From NCBI GenBank assembly GCA_036924285.1, contig JAYKYS010000007.1, positions 2,914,001-2,978,000 on the forward strand: a stretch of DNA of 64,000 nt, written 5' to 3'. The notes below the pieces were generated by a model. That model saw only the letters and a list, made by a program, of their open reading frames with translations. It was not told the origin of the DNA and searched no databases. A program made the position numbers and the translations under genes. Positions 23,111 through 36,900 of the stretch are shown one piece after another. The stretch's first letter is position 1. Each line of letters begins with the position of its first letter. The stretch comes from Asterella californica (taxonomy: Eukaryota; Streptophyta; Marchantiopsida; Marchantiales; Aytoniaceae).

Positions 23111-26100
23111 CACACATGGACCAGATGTATGATGAGATCACAATCACCTAACCATTACACGCCCTTATAAATATTTCTAACTACTCTCGAGTGCACGATG
23201 CTGTTTGTCTATGGCCGTAGAAAACATATCAGATGATTCGACAACACTATTCGACTTCACACTTTTTCTATATTCGGTCGTTGGTTCTCCTTTTTGTCGT
23301 CAAGTGGATACGTTTGCAAATAATGCATGCAGAAATCTTCCAACTCTCTCAACTCTTGGATTACTCGATTCATATCACTGAACTCTTCACTCTAGTTTGA
23401 CTCCGGATGCACATCTGTCCTTGCCCTTTCTTTAAGTATCGTTGTTGAGTTGTGTATTGCAAATGTATTTGAGAACGCAAGAATAGTGGACGAAAAAAGA
23501 GATGATATTTTTTCTTTTTTTCATGAGATACACGGTACGGGATCGAGGCTCATAGACATGATCATCAACACATGTATGTGAAATTCTCTTCGATGACATG
23601 TTTGGTTATTTATGTGATCACAAACATATCAAAAGAAACTCAGCTCTTTTGACAAGACGATAATCGGATCAATATGATACCACGACAGAAATTAAATCAA
23701 GATACTCGGTAGATATTTCGATATGAAATGTCTGAACTATGACAATCCACGCTTGAGTAACCTTATACTGTAGCACGAAACACAAACTAAACCTGCCAAA
23801 AACTCAATATCGAAGCCTTGTATATCTAATCATTTTTTCTTCACAAAACTCTATTTGCATAAGAAATGTACAAATCAATACTCAATAGTTAAAAGTTATC
23901 TATGTTCGATATCTTTATGTCCAACATCAAAATTACATTTGCTCCTCTTGTGTTATTAATCTCTCGATGAAACAAAATGATGGAGTCTTCACTTCTCCTC
24001 CAAGGATGTACATATGACTTACTACTATTCTTTTACTACGATGTCTGCAAATGTATATATTCTGCACAGTTCTATATATCTCTTAATTTTCCGTTCTCTA
24101 AAATTTTTGTCTGACTACTTGTGTTTTTCTTTGGATTATATTTCATTAAATTATATATCAACCTCGATGTTTAATTTTGAGCTGGTATAAAAATCTATTC
24201 TCCTTTAAGTTTCCGCTATTGTTTCTAATTCTACTATTGCAGACAAGTTTTATCAGATATATCTTTGGATTATATAAATATCGTTTTAGATATCTAAGCC
24301 TATATGGATATTGATCTCCATAACTATATCCTGATATCAACAAAATTTCCCTGATAGAAGTCCTGATTACTTATAGGTATCTCATTCCCATGTAATAACA
24401 TGAATAGTAAAAGGGTATACTTAACTTACTAACTACTTAATAGGGTATACATAACTTACTAAGGTAATTATTCATTTCAGTTTTTTTTTTCCCTTGGTTT
24501 TCATTCCATACCTACATGCATTACAAATTACTTGATGTTACTTAAATGTGCGAATACAAATATTTTTCTTAGAAAGTATTCTACAAGATGTATCATTCTA
24601 TATTATTGTTTGTACCTCATACCAATTTTAAAAAATTTGAATTCATATTCTATAATTCTTTTACATTTGTATTTGATTATATTTACATGAGGTATCTGAT
24701 TACATTTTACGCTATTTGATTATATTTACAGCATTGAGATACTCAACTGTGTTTTATGTAATTATGTTAGAACGAAATCTAACAATGAGAAAACAAAATA
24801 ATCCAAAGAGAATCTAGTTAGAGAGCTTTGACATATCATATTAGATGTCCATCGGTTTCACATTCTAACTTATATTTCTTGTGTCCTCTATCATATTATA
24901 GTAGTTTTGTTTTTTTACTTATGTTTTTTAAACTACTCATTCTGGATCTATTAAAGACTATCGATTTTATTTTAAACATTTTTGTGGATGTGAGTCTTTT
25001 CACTGCATGTTATTTCAAGAGTTAGAAAGACATTCATTTTCTTTCTGGATATCTTAGTCACACAAGATTCATTACATTCTATGAATATCGCAATGAAATA
25101 TATTATATAGTTGATCTATCTTGAAAATTTTTTGATTGATTTTATATTGAATAAACAATCAAATTTCTTTATTATTCTTATTTTCTGTCTTACTTTATCT
25201 TATCGTTCTACGCATGTGCATCTCGACTAATGGTCCAAAAGATTCTTGCGTATCTTCAACAAAATCTCAACTCAAATGGAGTTCAATGAATCTAATTTCC
25301 ACTAAAATTTTACGTTTTATTGTTTTTTTGCACTATGTTATGGACAAGTTATACATGTTACATTTGCAATGTACAAGTTTTATGAACATGCTATTGAAAC
25401 ATAAATATAATTGTTTATCCTTACAAACTTGTAATGACAAAAACTCTTTCAAATATAAAAAAGAGAAAATTACATGAAAACCTCAAAAGATTTCGTTCAC
25501 TTCAAAAACATAATTTAAAAAATATCAACTTTATGCAAATGAGTATATCAAAACTAAACTATGATATTCTCATCGCTAAAGAAAATCAATGAACATAAGT
25601 AGAAATGATTAAATGCAAACTACGCAATCACAACTCGAAATAATATACATAAGAAAAATATGATCTATTAAAAAACTAAAATTAACAAACCTCCAAGTTG
25701 ATAATATTTGACTCTAATCTCTTATTGAACATGTGATCATGTGAATTCATTTTTCTGCTAACATATAGATCTTAATGAGCGTTTTCGATCACTATCAAAC
25801 TTATCACAAACCATTAAATGCGGTAGAGAAATAGACGCATAAAATTTTGTTTGGACAATTATTAGCTTTGTGTCCTCGTAGTTTATAATATTATCCGTTG
25901 ATTGATTCATGTGCTGTTATACAACTTCTTGAATTTCTGATCTCGGTCCTGTCTCGTTGAAGCTTGAACTTAAAGTCCAATCGCATCACACAATTATCGC
26001 TGAAAAGCTCGTCAGAAGCTTGTCAGTCCGATGCAAAAACATCTATCGATTAGAAATCTAGCTTGTTGATGCAATAAGTTGAGAAGTAATAACATATTTA

Positions 26101-27097
26101 TTTGTAACATTATTCCGAGAGTTCGGAGACTCAAGGATAAGAAAAGTTTACAAAAAAAAAACATAAAAAAATACACATTAACTCGAAACGTCTTAATCTT
26201 TCTTCTTAACTCTCATGTTTAATCTAAGTTTTGAGTGATCAAACAAGGTTTAAACTAAGCATACAGCATACCACTAGAAAGCTTATCTTCTAGAGTTTTC
26301 AACAAGATAAGACATGCACGTAGCAACCAACCAATGAGCTTGGGACGTGATGTAACAACTTTGACGTAGTGTAACTTCTTCTCTGATTATGATCTTCATG
26401 CCACATTCAACTTTATAACCTTATTGCAAGTTGTTCCAGAATAAATTTCTAAGATTTTACATTTGCATCCACAGTATAATTGTATTTAAACAGAAATTTC
26501 TATTTTCTGTTTTAGTTTAATAATTATATCATCTCATAAATTTTGGAAACCAAAAAACGTTACATTAAATAAATATAATCAGGTACGCGAAAAAACCGAG
26601 TAACATCAAAACGTTACAACGTATGCCGACATTCTCTCGTCGATCCGTTCCGAACCTACTACCGGATGCACTACCGGATGCGAAGCCATATGGGTAGGTT
26701 TGAGACCCGCTACTGTATACTCTTATCAGCACTGCGGTTCTACCATTTTCTAATACTATTCCTGTAATAGATATGGTATTCTAATGATATTCCTTTTATA
26801 TTTTACTTTTTTAGTTATTGAAAACTTCGCCCTCAGTGCTACATACAACAAACCAGAGGTAAGAGGATTGCGGCAACTTTCCGTCTCTTTCCTTCGCTAT
26901 ATAACTACGTCAGTTACTTGCAGTACTCTTTTCAGCTCTAAGATATTGCTCTGTAGGGCCATTGGAATCCAATGCACTTTGACGTGGAAGGAAGTAAAAG
27001 TAGTAGGCCCAGTGGTACCGGCGTAGAGTAAAGAAAAGATTCGCACAATATGTAGTAAGTTGTAATTTAATTATTAACCTGTGTAAGTGTAAGTTAA
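23111..27097. other. AT-rich region without recognisable genes
   Basis: Long homopolymer-rich DNA. The open frames present (for example 25214-25477 and 26784-27026) have no motifs and are expected by chance at this length. Confidence 0.45.
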
Positions 27098-27275
27098 AGT
27101 TGGAATTAGATTATGAGAAAAAGTAAAGCATATATATATGAATGCCCAGCAACTTTGCTTTCTTTTCTCTCTCTTATCTTATTATAGTTGGAATTAGATT
27201 ATGAGAAAAAGTAATGCATATATATATATGAATGCCCAGCAACTTTGATTTCTTTTCTCTCTCTTATCGTTCTTG
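27098..27275. repeat. ~89 bp tandem duplication
   Basis: GTTGGAATTAGATTATGAGA ... ATGAATGCCCAGCAACTTTG ... TCTCTCTCTTATC occurs twice in a row, differing by a few bases and one TA unit. Confidence 0.9.
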
Positions 27276-27610
27276 TGCGACGATATAACATCCGTTAGGC
27301 AGCCGACATAGAAAAGAGTTTTATACTAGCCAAATGAATGCAGTTTCGACGACTGGAAGTCGAAGCTGTAGATGACATAATCATTTTATTATTATTCTAC
27401 AACATGTACATACTTCCGCACTGTTGATAAAATACAAGCTTGAGGACTGACTTCGGCCATACGGTGTCGTTGATCATACACATCTGTCAATCCCAGTCCC
27501 CAAGTGAGACTGCGCACAGTTCCTTCATGGTACAAGTGGTCTAGACGGGAAGAAGTACGTTGTTCGCAGTTACGGCTATCTATTGAATGCGCATCATCCT
27601 TCGGAACTGT
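27276..27610. other. 3' flank / probable 3' UTR of the minus-strand LHCB gene
   Basis: Lies downstream of the stop at 27611. It shows no similarity to the 3' flank of the plus-strand copy. Confidence 0.45.
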
Positions 27611-28613
27611 CTATGAGCCGGGAGTGAAGTTGGTGGCGTATGCCCAGGCGTTGTTGGCGACTGGGTCGGCCAAATGGTCGGACAAGTTCTCGATGGGTCC
27701 CTTGCCGGTGACGATGGCCTGGACGAAGAATCCGAACATAGAGAACATGGCGAGCCGTCCGTTCTTGAGCTCCTTCACCTTCAACTCGGCGAAGGTGTCT
27801 GGGTCCTCAGCCAAGTTCAGGGGGTCGAATGAGCCGCCTGGGTAGATGGGGTCGACAACGTCTCCCAAAGGCCCTCCTGCTACTCGGTATCCCTCGATGG
27901 CTCCCATGAGCACGACCTGGCAAGCCCAGATTGCCAGAATGCTCTGAGCGTGTACCAGGCTCGGGTTCCCGAGGTAGTCCAGTCCTCCCTCAGAGAAGAT
28001 CTGGGATCCAGCCTTGAACCACACTGCCTCTCCGAACTTCACTCCGTTCTTAGCCAGCAGCTCCGGGGTCACACATCCCAGAGCCCCGAGCATTGCCCAT
28101 CGCGAGTGGATCACCTCCAATTCACGGTTCTTGGCGAACGTCTCCGGGTCAGCAGAGAGTCCAGCAGTGTCCCAACCGTAGTCACCGGGGAACTCACCGG
28201 TCAAGTAGGATGGGGTAGCCCCGGAGAATGGGCCCAAGTACTTGGGTCGGTCCTCACCGTACCTGCCAGTTCAAGATCAGAAAGTGAGCACGAATTAGTG
28301 TTTGAAATTTTGAACGTAGAACCCCGAACCCGATCGATTCTCACGTAGAGACGTGAGAATCGGCTGCTATATAATGGGATCTCATCGGCTGCTATATAAT
28401 CTATCTCAGCGATCACATGCACAGACCCTCGCTTTACCTTCGAGGATTTGTGGGCTGGGAGCAACGTACGTACCAGATGCTGGAAGGAGCGCTACCCTTG
28501 CGCATGACGACGCGCGCTTCTCCAACGTTAACCACGCGGGAGAGCTCATTCTTGGAGGCGCCCAAGGTCTGTCCAGCCAAGCTGGTAGAAGCGCAAGCCG
28601 TAACAGCTGCCAT
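27611..28613 (-). CDS. LHCII type chlorophyll a/b-binding protein (copy 1)
   Basis: Major light-harvesting antenna protein of photosystem II. It is imported into the chloroplast and inserted into the thylakoid as a trimer. Exon 1 is 28474-28613 (ATG at 28611-28613), the intron 28263-28473 with GT-AG borders splitting the Trp of SSIW|Y, and exon 2 is 27611-28262: 263 residues. Residues 1 to about 40 form a Ser/Ala/Thr-rich, acid-poor transit peptide with VVMRK near the cleavage region. The mature part has the trimerisation motif WYGEDR, helix B ([15 protein letters not shown]), helix C ([20 protein letters not shown]) and helix A ([20 protein letters not shown]). The helix A and B Glu/Arg chlorophyll-ligand pairs are intact. 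It belongs to the LHCB1/2/LHCBM group. I cannot choose between LHCB1 and LHCB2. The frame is open upstream of the chosen ATG, but the transit peptide starts [10 protein letters not shown], matching the other copy's start. Confidence 0.97.
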
Positions 28614-28717
28614 TTCGCTGGAAGGGATGAAAATGGTCGAGAAGCTGCAGAGAGCTTTGTACAAGATGGCACAGAAAACCGAGCGTGTGACAAGTTTCGA
28701 CAGGAGAAGTATGGTAC

Positions 28718-28725
28718 TATTTAAC
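28718..28725 (-). promoter_or_regulatory. Putative TATA box of the minus-strand LHCB
   Basis: TTAAATAG on the minus strand, about 105 bp before the ATG, leaving room for a normal 5' UTR. Confidence 0.4.
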
Positions 28726-31700
28726 AAGGGCGAGATGGTGGAGATGTTGCAGTAGTGTGTTGCAGGGCCGGCGTCCTACGAGCTTACTTGGCAAAAGAGG
28801 ATGAGCTCCCTGTGCTCATGAGATTGAAAGCACCAATGATGGCGCTCGAGAGGAGGATATCATGGGACCACCAGCACTACTGTAACAGTGATTCCAGTTT
28901 ACCCGTATTCTGCAACCCTTGCTCTACAGAGCATCGGATTCGACTTGACCACTGGATGACGACCGGGAGTGTGTTTCGTGATCAGATTCAGATCTACGGA
29001 TCTTCACTTACGATAGGTTGTGCAGATTTCCTGGCGCAGCCCATCCAAGAATAACGCACTCTTTCACCGCCTGCCAGCCGGCCGCCCGGCACGTTACTAT
29101 GTACTTCAGAATATACTTGGGTCGATGGGGTCTTCCCGTCCGTTGGCTATTCATTGCGTCGCGTGTATCTTTCTAGAGAATATACAACTGTAATGATGTC
29201 GGTACGTATAGCTAAGTGTGGTAAAGTTATGTGTTGCCATGATTATGTATTTGCCTATCGTAGTTTACTAGTATAGGACAAAAGATAACTGTCGTAAGAA
29301 ATCCGCACCCAACCGCCGTCAAATAGAAGACCACCCAGATAATCAGATTTGGATGATATCGAGTGCAACTACTTTACTTTCCACTTGAAGTCCTACTGCT
29401 GAACAGTAGGCGGATGAGAGGAGAGGAGAAGCAAACTAAAAGCATTATCGACAGACATCATGAGCTCCGTCGTTACGTGTTCTAGTGATTCGATCTTTCC
29501 TTTCGTATTCTTTGTGATGATTGAACCACGATGTGAGATGTTTCCTCCTCTGCCACTGCAAAATGTTGTTCGTCTGTACAAAAAAGGACAGGCATCATGG
29601 GCATCCAGAGTCCAATATCTGAGGCGAGATTTGCATCTCTGAATGATGAGAGAGGCGTACGCCTCACGCATGAATTTGACATTCTGCTTCTCAGGACAAC
29701 TGCTCTACGACCATAATAACCCTTGCCTGCTTGGGTTTCTGCGATTATCTTTTCTCTGCTGCATGGCTTGGGGATATAGAATGTATAGTGCAGTGAGATC
29801 CAGGGCTATCTCGTTAGACCATTTCCAGCGGACGAGCCCTCAAACCACCTCTAACTAACTTTTTTGACACCAGTATTCAGACAAACGGACGCTATCCGTT
29901 CAGCGGCATCCTGTCGATCCTTGACTCGGGTTTCCCAGACTAAAATTTGCACCGGGAAATCTATCCATATTGAGCGGGCACCTGCAAAAGTAACAAACTT
30001 TTTGTTTCAGAAATGGAATCTGAATAAAAAATTGGCGCATTCAGGATCAATTTACAGACCTGAGAAAGTTCGATCTTTTACTTTAATCTGCCCATCAACG
30101 CTCCAAAAAAGCGGTGAACAAGAAACAAGAACAAGTTGTAGTGACCGTTTACACGATATGTTAAGAGGAATCAACCCTCAAACTAGAGCAGAGGGTTAAA
30201 TAAAGTCTCCTCTGCAGATCTATTAAGGTAGTGGAATGATTGCGAAGGTAGTGTTTTGTAGGGTATATAGTTTACAAAACATCTACATCATTCCAACGAG
30301 TTTGATGGTGACGATAACGGGAGAACTTGAAAAGGTCCCAAATGATCACACTAGATGTATAGTGATGAAAACGAGTTTCTTTTGTGCTGCTGGCTGCAGG
30401 ATAATGGCTGTCAGTGAGTCAATCTCTGCGAACTTGGATAAAGGAAAACGTCCAGTGTGGTCAAAATTATAACGAAAGTGTTCAGAAACCGACAGCGTGG
30501 ACCTGTTAGCGAAACACGTTGCAGAGTGAGGAGGAGAGAGCTGGACCCATTTTGGGCTATAACATCCAGCAGAACAGAACATAGAACTCCTCTCCGCTCA
30601 TTGTCGGCAGCACAGAGAGTTTCTCGTCTGCAGTAAATCGGACAGAGTCGAATAATCAATCCTTGCATTGGACAAGCGCTGCATAACTTCATCAATTTTC
30701 ACGGACTTGGCAAGAAGCGTACAGTGTAACTGTACGCAGAGGAAACGTCGGCTCTAATATATGCTGCGACCTTTTATCGTACCAGGACCACTTTCAATAT
30801 GTGTAGCGTGCCACATAAATTAACCACCTTGTTGAGAATTGTCGTTTCAACAGTCCGCTTCCTTGGAGACACGCTCACGGGGAAGTCATCTTCAAGCCCA
30901 TGGAATCCAACTTCCACTGCCATCATCAGCACTCACCACATCGCCAAGTTGAGTACAAATATCACACTGACAGTCCACTCAGCTGCTCTTGACGTAAAGA
31001 AACTGGGACAAATTTCCAGGCACTCTGTATCCAGTACACCACTCGGAATTAGATTTGATCCAGGCTAGCTGCTTGTCATTGTCATGTCTCTTTATATCCA
31101 ACTATAGTATACAAGCTCCGCTTAGTATAAGTCTTATCTCCGTTCTGTCTCTAATATCGTCCGCTTCGAATTATGTTTCGACAAAGGGCAAAACTAAGGC
31201 CTACTGAAGTACAGTAGTAACAGAAGGAACTGCATTCTTCACAGATCCTTTGAAAATCTTCAAAACTAACATAATTAAACCAGTTTACTGATAAAGATAG
31301 AATTTGAAGCAAGATTGAATGATCAAACTTTCTGTAAGCGAAACTGTAAATTAAATCTTTCTCATAGATGTCGGCTGGGTTATTCATGAGCTTCCGTCTG
31401 GAAGTTTCTTGCTTTGCATCCATGCAGGCAGAGTGAAAAGAGATACATTGGAATGGGAATCGGTTATGCGGTTTGGTTCAGCCCTTGATAGTGCTAAGTC
31501 CTAATTTGCGCCTCGGCACTTGTACAAATAGTAAGAGGCAATAGAACCGAGCTTGAGTAAAGGGAACTCGCATTTCTGCATCGCGAATGCCTTATCGTCG
31601 GATTGAGCTTGGAACTGAAACTGTTAAAACAGGAGTCACAGTCAGTAAAGTGGATACACGGCAGACACAATATTATTAGTCTGATTTCTCGCGGAGCAAA

Positions 31701-33156
31701 GCTCTTCGGCTTCGATCTCTGATCCACAAACAGCTGGTGACCGTTACAAGCCACGTTCAACTTCATTGTGACGTAATGCTTATGCTCTAGATATGGTTTC
31801 CACGAGTGAAATCGGAGGCCCAGGCCTAGCTTTCCACAGTTTGATCAGCCACAAGTTCTTAATGGGTCCGGATCTGGATCCTTTCCCGGTGACGAAAATC
31901 CGCACGTGGAACATCCTTCACCTTCACCTTCCTTGACCGGATCCAGCAACTACCATCTCTCTCTCTCTCTCCCTCTCTCTCTCTCTCTTTTTGATTGGAT
32001 GCTACTGTGCTCAAGTTTCCACTGCGTCCATTTGCTTTGGACTTCGATGCTCATTCCGGACACCACCATGGGAAGTAATTCTGGACTTGTGAGGGAAGTT
32101 GATCATGGACGACTACCGTAGCCAGAAGACTACTGAGCCTGGCCAACGTACGTTGACTTGTGCCCCGCGGTGCTGGAAGAAATTTACTTGATCACACCTC
32201 ACCTGGAGTTTTCAGTCGTACACGTAACTTTGCCTAGTCAACAATGAGTTTTAACAGAAAGACTATGCATACATAGAGAAAATCAACCCGCAAAAGATCT
32301 AAAATTGATGTTTCCGCGACAGGAAAGCGGGGAAAACCCTAAACCCAAGTTTCAGTTTTTGGTGTGACTTGTATGACGGACGACTCCAGGTTAGAGGTAT
32401 GATCAAGCAAGAAATTATAAGACGAACCTGATTAAATCCGACTTTGATTGTGGAGGTATGATCAGGTAAGTCCCATCCGATTCTGAAAGCCTTTCCAGCT
32501 ATGATGGAGTTCGATGAGCATGCTGCTATTTGGACTGAAATATATCAAGATGCTAGATGCGCTGCAACTGTAGAATGTGCTTCGGAAGCTACTGCGTTCT
32601 GAAGGCAGTGACGTAGTTGTCATCGATCGGGAAGCAGTACATATATTAAAAGAAAAAGTCAGTAAACTATAGCGGGATAAGGACAAAATATGCATCCAAA
32701 GTTGGCCCAGGGAAGGAAAAGAGAAAAGCAAGTGGAATCTGCAAGTATATTCGGAGGCGTAGAGTGAGGTCTGGGAGTGTTTTTCACTTTTTCACTTGAT
32801 ATTTATATATTAGTAGATAGATATAAATATACTATATAAAACTTTAAGATTTATAAATTCATATTTCTGTTTATTTCCGGATGTTAAATTTTTGACAAAC
32901 GAGAAACATCCAAACAAAGTGAAGCGCGTACATACTTCCGATAGTACGAGGCAAGAGCCAAAAGAAAAGTTTAACTATTTATGTATGATAATTGTTAATT
33001 TTTTTATCTGATCCTTCCATCATAAAAGTTAGCTAATAAATTAATGAAGCATGCCACTTTCTCTAGAAGATGGAGCAGGTGAATAATATGCATGCTTCCT
33101 GAGAGAACACTGCAAATAAACTTACAAAATGCAAGAATCACACGTACAAAGCTCTT
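28726..33156. other. Long intergenic region between the LHCB genes, first part
   Basis: Includes the minus-strand LHCB promoter. No other supported gene. Contains a CT microsatellite at about 31954-31988. A plus-strand stretch at 32464-32600 reads like protein (KAFPAMMEFDEHAAIW) but stops quickly and has no recognised family. Confidence 0.45.
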
Positions 33157-33400
33157 TAGGGCCACTCAAACTTAGCTTTTAATACAGAATTCTCTTCACT
33201 CTCGTATAACTTTTTATAAGTTTATGTAGTGAAATTTACAATCATTAGACATATGATCATGAATAGTATATCTCCTGAACACCACTGAAAAAAATGAATC
33301 AGATGACTACAAAATTTCTGCAATCCCTGATAAACCTTTACATTTAGGCTTATGTCTTCTCATTTGAATCTTGTAATATAGAAAGGTTTGAGTGGTCCTA
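33157..33400. mobile_element. MITE, copy A
   Basis: Starts TAGGGCCACTCAAACTTAG and ends GGTTTGAGTGGTCCTA, giving ~15 bp terminal inverted repeats on a 244 bp non-coding body, with TA at both edges (TA target site preferred). Confidence 0.8.
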
Positions 33401-33401
33401 T

Positions 33402-33641
33402 TAAGACCACTCAAACTTAACTTTTATGGAACTTTTGTACTCTCTAGTGGTGGTACATAAAAGTTATAGTCACTGTGTGTAGTGTATGCCCTAAACGAGA
33501 TTTTCTGAACACGGTTGAAAATATATAAAATTGAATAACTCTAGTTGTTTTATGATCTTTGACAAAGCTTGACATTTTAGACTTACGTCTTCACATCTAA
33601 ACCTGTAAATTTCTGATATTGGAAAGATTTGAGTGGCTCTA
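33402..33641. mobile_element. MITE, copy B, head-to-tail with copy A
   Basis: Starts TAAGACCACTCAAACTTAAC and ends AGATTTGAGTGGCTCTA. Body length (240 bp) and internal blocks (ACTTTT...TATAAAAG-type start, CTTATGTCTTC / CTTACGTCTTC and TTGTAA / CTGTAAA near the end) match copy A. The abutting ends of A and B form the hairpin GTTTGAGTGGTC / GACCACTCAAAC. Confidence 0.8.
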
Positions 33642-35746
33642 TTCGTTCAAACCTTTCCTCACCAACAAAAATTACAAGATTCTGATGAACGAACCAACAA
33701 GTCCAAAACAAGTTCAAAATTTTCGTCTTGTCAGGAACGCCTCTATGGTAAAAAGTAAATTACCATAGAGATGTTCTTGCATGTCCCTTGGGGTCCTCGA
33801 GGACCATGAGACTGTGCATGTGAGTCCACAGAGAGACTCGGACCAGAAGCTTCATTAACAATTTGAAGCAACATGCATCTCCAACCGTGCCCATAAGGAC
33901 TGAACTCACTATCTTTTTCTTAGAGGACTGTAAACTAAACCACTTGGGACACTGATCTTCGATGTCATCTGATATCAGTATTTTCAATGATATTAAAGAA
34001 TTTTACAAGAATCTTTTACAGCCCAGGTTTGAATTAATGACCGTATTACCGTTGGAAGGGGGAAACGACTGAAATCAAGCAGCGACGTTTCATTTCCTTT
34101 TGACCTTTCTCTTTTAGCTTCAGCCTATCCATAGAGTCTCCGCCAACTCATTCCGCCAATAAGAGGAATACAACTCACCATCCTAGCTGTCCGACGTCTT
34201 CTTGCTAGCTCCAGCACACTAGACTAAGTCCAGTAGGTAGTACCTACTGTCTCAATGAGCAACTTACATTTTTAAACCTTTCAGCAAACTTCTCGCTTTT
34301 TTTCTCTTTTGTTTCATATTTGAATGTATTACATATACCAGCTTGAACTACAATCTCTATCTTGAAAACTGAGAATTCAGATACAATTTAGGTTTTCCAC
34401 TTTTCCACTCAAAATGTTTTTATTTCAAATGATTGTCATGAGAGTTAGTTCTGATGTGGGACATTCAGTAGAAATTTGTAATGATGTGGTGTGCAAAACT
34501 ATTAATATATTTTGAAAACTTCCAAGAAAATCCCAACATAAGACAAGAACATAATTTTACAAGTATTTTCTATGTTTCACAAAGGGTTATTCTGTTTCTC
34601 AAAGTAGAAGTCATTGAGGTTAACCGTGCAATAATCTCACCTTTTAAAGAAAGAAAATTCGGATATTTATTAATATTAATTTAGTAACTCTGATAATAAC
34701 CAAATTGACATGAAAATATAATCATATTTACCAGAAACTGGAAAGCAGTATTATGATTATACACAATTTCACCTAAAAGACTTCCTTAAACATTTTAGTT
34801 TGGAAATTCGAACTTTGAAATAAAAGTTTTATACACATAAAAGTATATCCTGTCATGATATTTAATTTCCATTTAAGTAAACAACATTCTTGAAAAAATA
34901 GGTCAGTTGCATACGATGCACTATTTAGGTAATTCTTGTCAGAAGTTTGGAATTTCAGAATTTTACTTCGATGTCGCAATCAAATTTAACTTTTCACTTG
35001 ATAATAATTTTTGGAATTGATTAATTTTCTTCCAAAACTCTTTGAAACAATCTGACCTTCAGCCAAAATCTGAACCTGATGAAATCACTTATACAAGCAA
35101 GTATTCATCGAGACATCCTTCGTTTTAAAGTCTAAAGAGCTGTGCAAACTTTAATGGTATAAATGGCAATTTTCTCTATGATATAATATGATTTTAGCTT
35201 TTGTAATTTTAAGTACAATGTTATGCAATATTATGAAGCTGCAATATTATGAATATTATATTCTTCATAGAATTTTTTTCATCATTATAGTGAGTTACTA
35301 TAGCAACGTTGAGAGCTTCAGTTACAGAGTAAAAGTTGTTTACTTTGAAAATGGACTGTAGCGAGCATAACCATATCGCGGTTTAGTGTAGGTGACTACG
35401 ACCGACGAACTGTGGAAGTGATCCGGACTGCAGTATCCGAATATACAGTATTTGCTCCGCTCCCTAAGCACAGCTGGCTCGGGCACTTACCAAGATTAGT
35501 GCAAACTGAAGGACGGCAGCGATTGGTCGATCGCGAACATGTGCCCCTCGGGAAGCGCTGCAATCTTATTCGTTCGTCCGATTGCGCAGAGCTCGGACAG
35601 ACTCATCTTCACGGGAGAGAATGCCGAGGAACAAGAGGCACGACTCAATTTAAGTGACACAATCGAACCGACGAGAGCAGAGAGTCATTCATTCCCGACC
35701 GCGACTTCTTTCATTCTCTTCCCTCAACACTCAGAAGTCGGAAACC
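33642..35746. other. Intergenic region and 5' region of the plus-strand LHCB
   Basis: Contains a hairpin at 33742-33771 (CTCTATGGTAA / TTACCATAGAG). The last ~350 bp are GC-rich and include an inverted CCAAT box (GATTGGTCGAT near 35520). No clear TATA box. No other gene is supported. Confidence 0.45.
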
Positions 35747-36766
35747 ATGGCTTCCGTCAGCGCATGCGCCTCCACCAGCCTGGCCGGAACAACTTTGGGC
35801 GCCAGCAGCAATGAGCTCCGCAACGTCGTGACCGTCGGAGAAGCTCGCGTCGTGATGCGCAAGACTGCGAAGAGCGCAGCAAGCAGCATCTGGTTAGTTA
35901 GTCCCACTTGATGCACTAGAACCTGTCAATGAAGTTCCGGCATTGCAAGTAGGAAGGGAAAACGAACGATATGCGTCAGTCTGATAGACCTGTATGTGAT
36001 ATCCGTCATCTGTTATGTAGCAATTTGAGGCGATTATGAGCGTGTTTCGAATTTTTGGGTTTTCCGTTCAGACGAATTGAGAAGATCATTTGCGTGTTCT
36101 CTTCTCTTCTGCAGGTACGGTGAGGACCGACCCAAGTACTTGGGCCCATTCTCCGGTGCTACTCCATCCTACTTGACTGGTGAGTTCGCCGGTGACTACG
36201 GTTGGGACACTGCTGGACTCTCTGCTGACCCGGAGACGTTCGCCAAGAACCGTGAATTGGAGGTGATCCACTCGCGATGGGCAATGCTCGGGGCTCTGGG
36301 ATGTGTGACCCCCGAGCTGCTGGCTAAGAACGGAGTGAAGTTCGGAGAGGCAGTGTGGTTCAAGGCTGGATCCCAGATCTTCTCTGAGGGAGGATTGGAC
36401 TACCTCGGGAACCCGAGCCTGGTCCACGCTCAGAGCATTCTGGCGATCTGGGCTTGCCAGGTCGTGCTCATGGGAGCCATCGAGGGATACCGAGTAGCAG
36501 GAGGACCTTTGGGAGACGTTGTCGACCCCATCTATCCAGGCGGCTCATTCGACCCCCTGAACTTGGCCGAGGACCCAGACACCTTCGCCGAGCTGAAGGT
36601 GAAGGAGCTCAAGAACGGACGGCTCGCCATGTTCTCTATGTTCGGATTCTTCGTCCAGGCCATCGTTACCGGCAAGGGACCCATCGAGAACTTGTCCGAC
36701 CACTTGGCTGACCCAGTTGCCAACAACGCCTGGGCATACGCCACCAACTTCACCCCCGGAAGCTAG
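35747..36766 (+). CDS. LHCII type chlorophyll a/b-binding protein (copy 2)
   Basis: Same family and role as the copy at 27611-28613, in opposite orientation about 7 kb away. Exon 1 is 35747-35892, the intron 35893-36114 (GT-AG, same phase and position, splitting the same Trp codon), and exon 2 is 36115-36766: 265 residues. The transit peptide differs clearly ([20 protein letters not shown], later [12 protein letters not shown]). The mature protein differs from copy 1 by a single residue in the stretch after the intron (GEFAGDYG here, GEFPGDYG in copy 1). By eye about 20 of 652 exon-2 bases differ, mostly synonymous. Introns and flanks share no obvious similarity. WYGEDR, all three membrane helices and the NFTPGS end are present. 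The first Met of the transit peptide was chosen as start; CC immediately precedes ATGG, a good plant context. Confidence 0.97.
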
Positions 36767-36900
36767 ACATTCTAGCGGGAGAAAGATTTGTATTGTAGGT
36801 CGATTGTGCCATTTCCACGGGCTTGTACAATATCTTCTGGCTCTCATTATCATAGTGGGCATTCGTAGAGTAGATTAGTGAGGTACATTGGACGGACCAC

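Noticed and set aside
27950..28348. Open frames on the strand opposite the LHCB genes
   Set aside because: Shadows of GC-rich, codon-biased LHCB exons; mirrored in both copies as expected.
31954..31988. CT-rich run (also at 38430-38456)
   Set aside because: Plain microsatellites without associated features.
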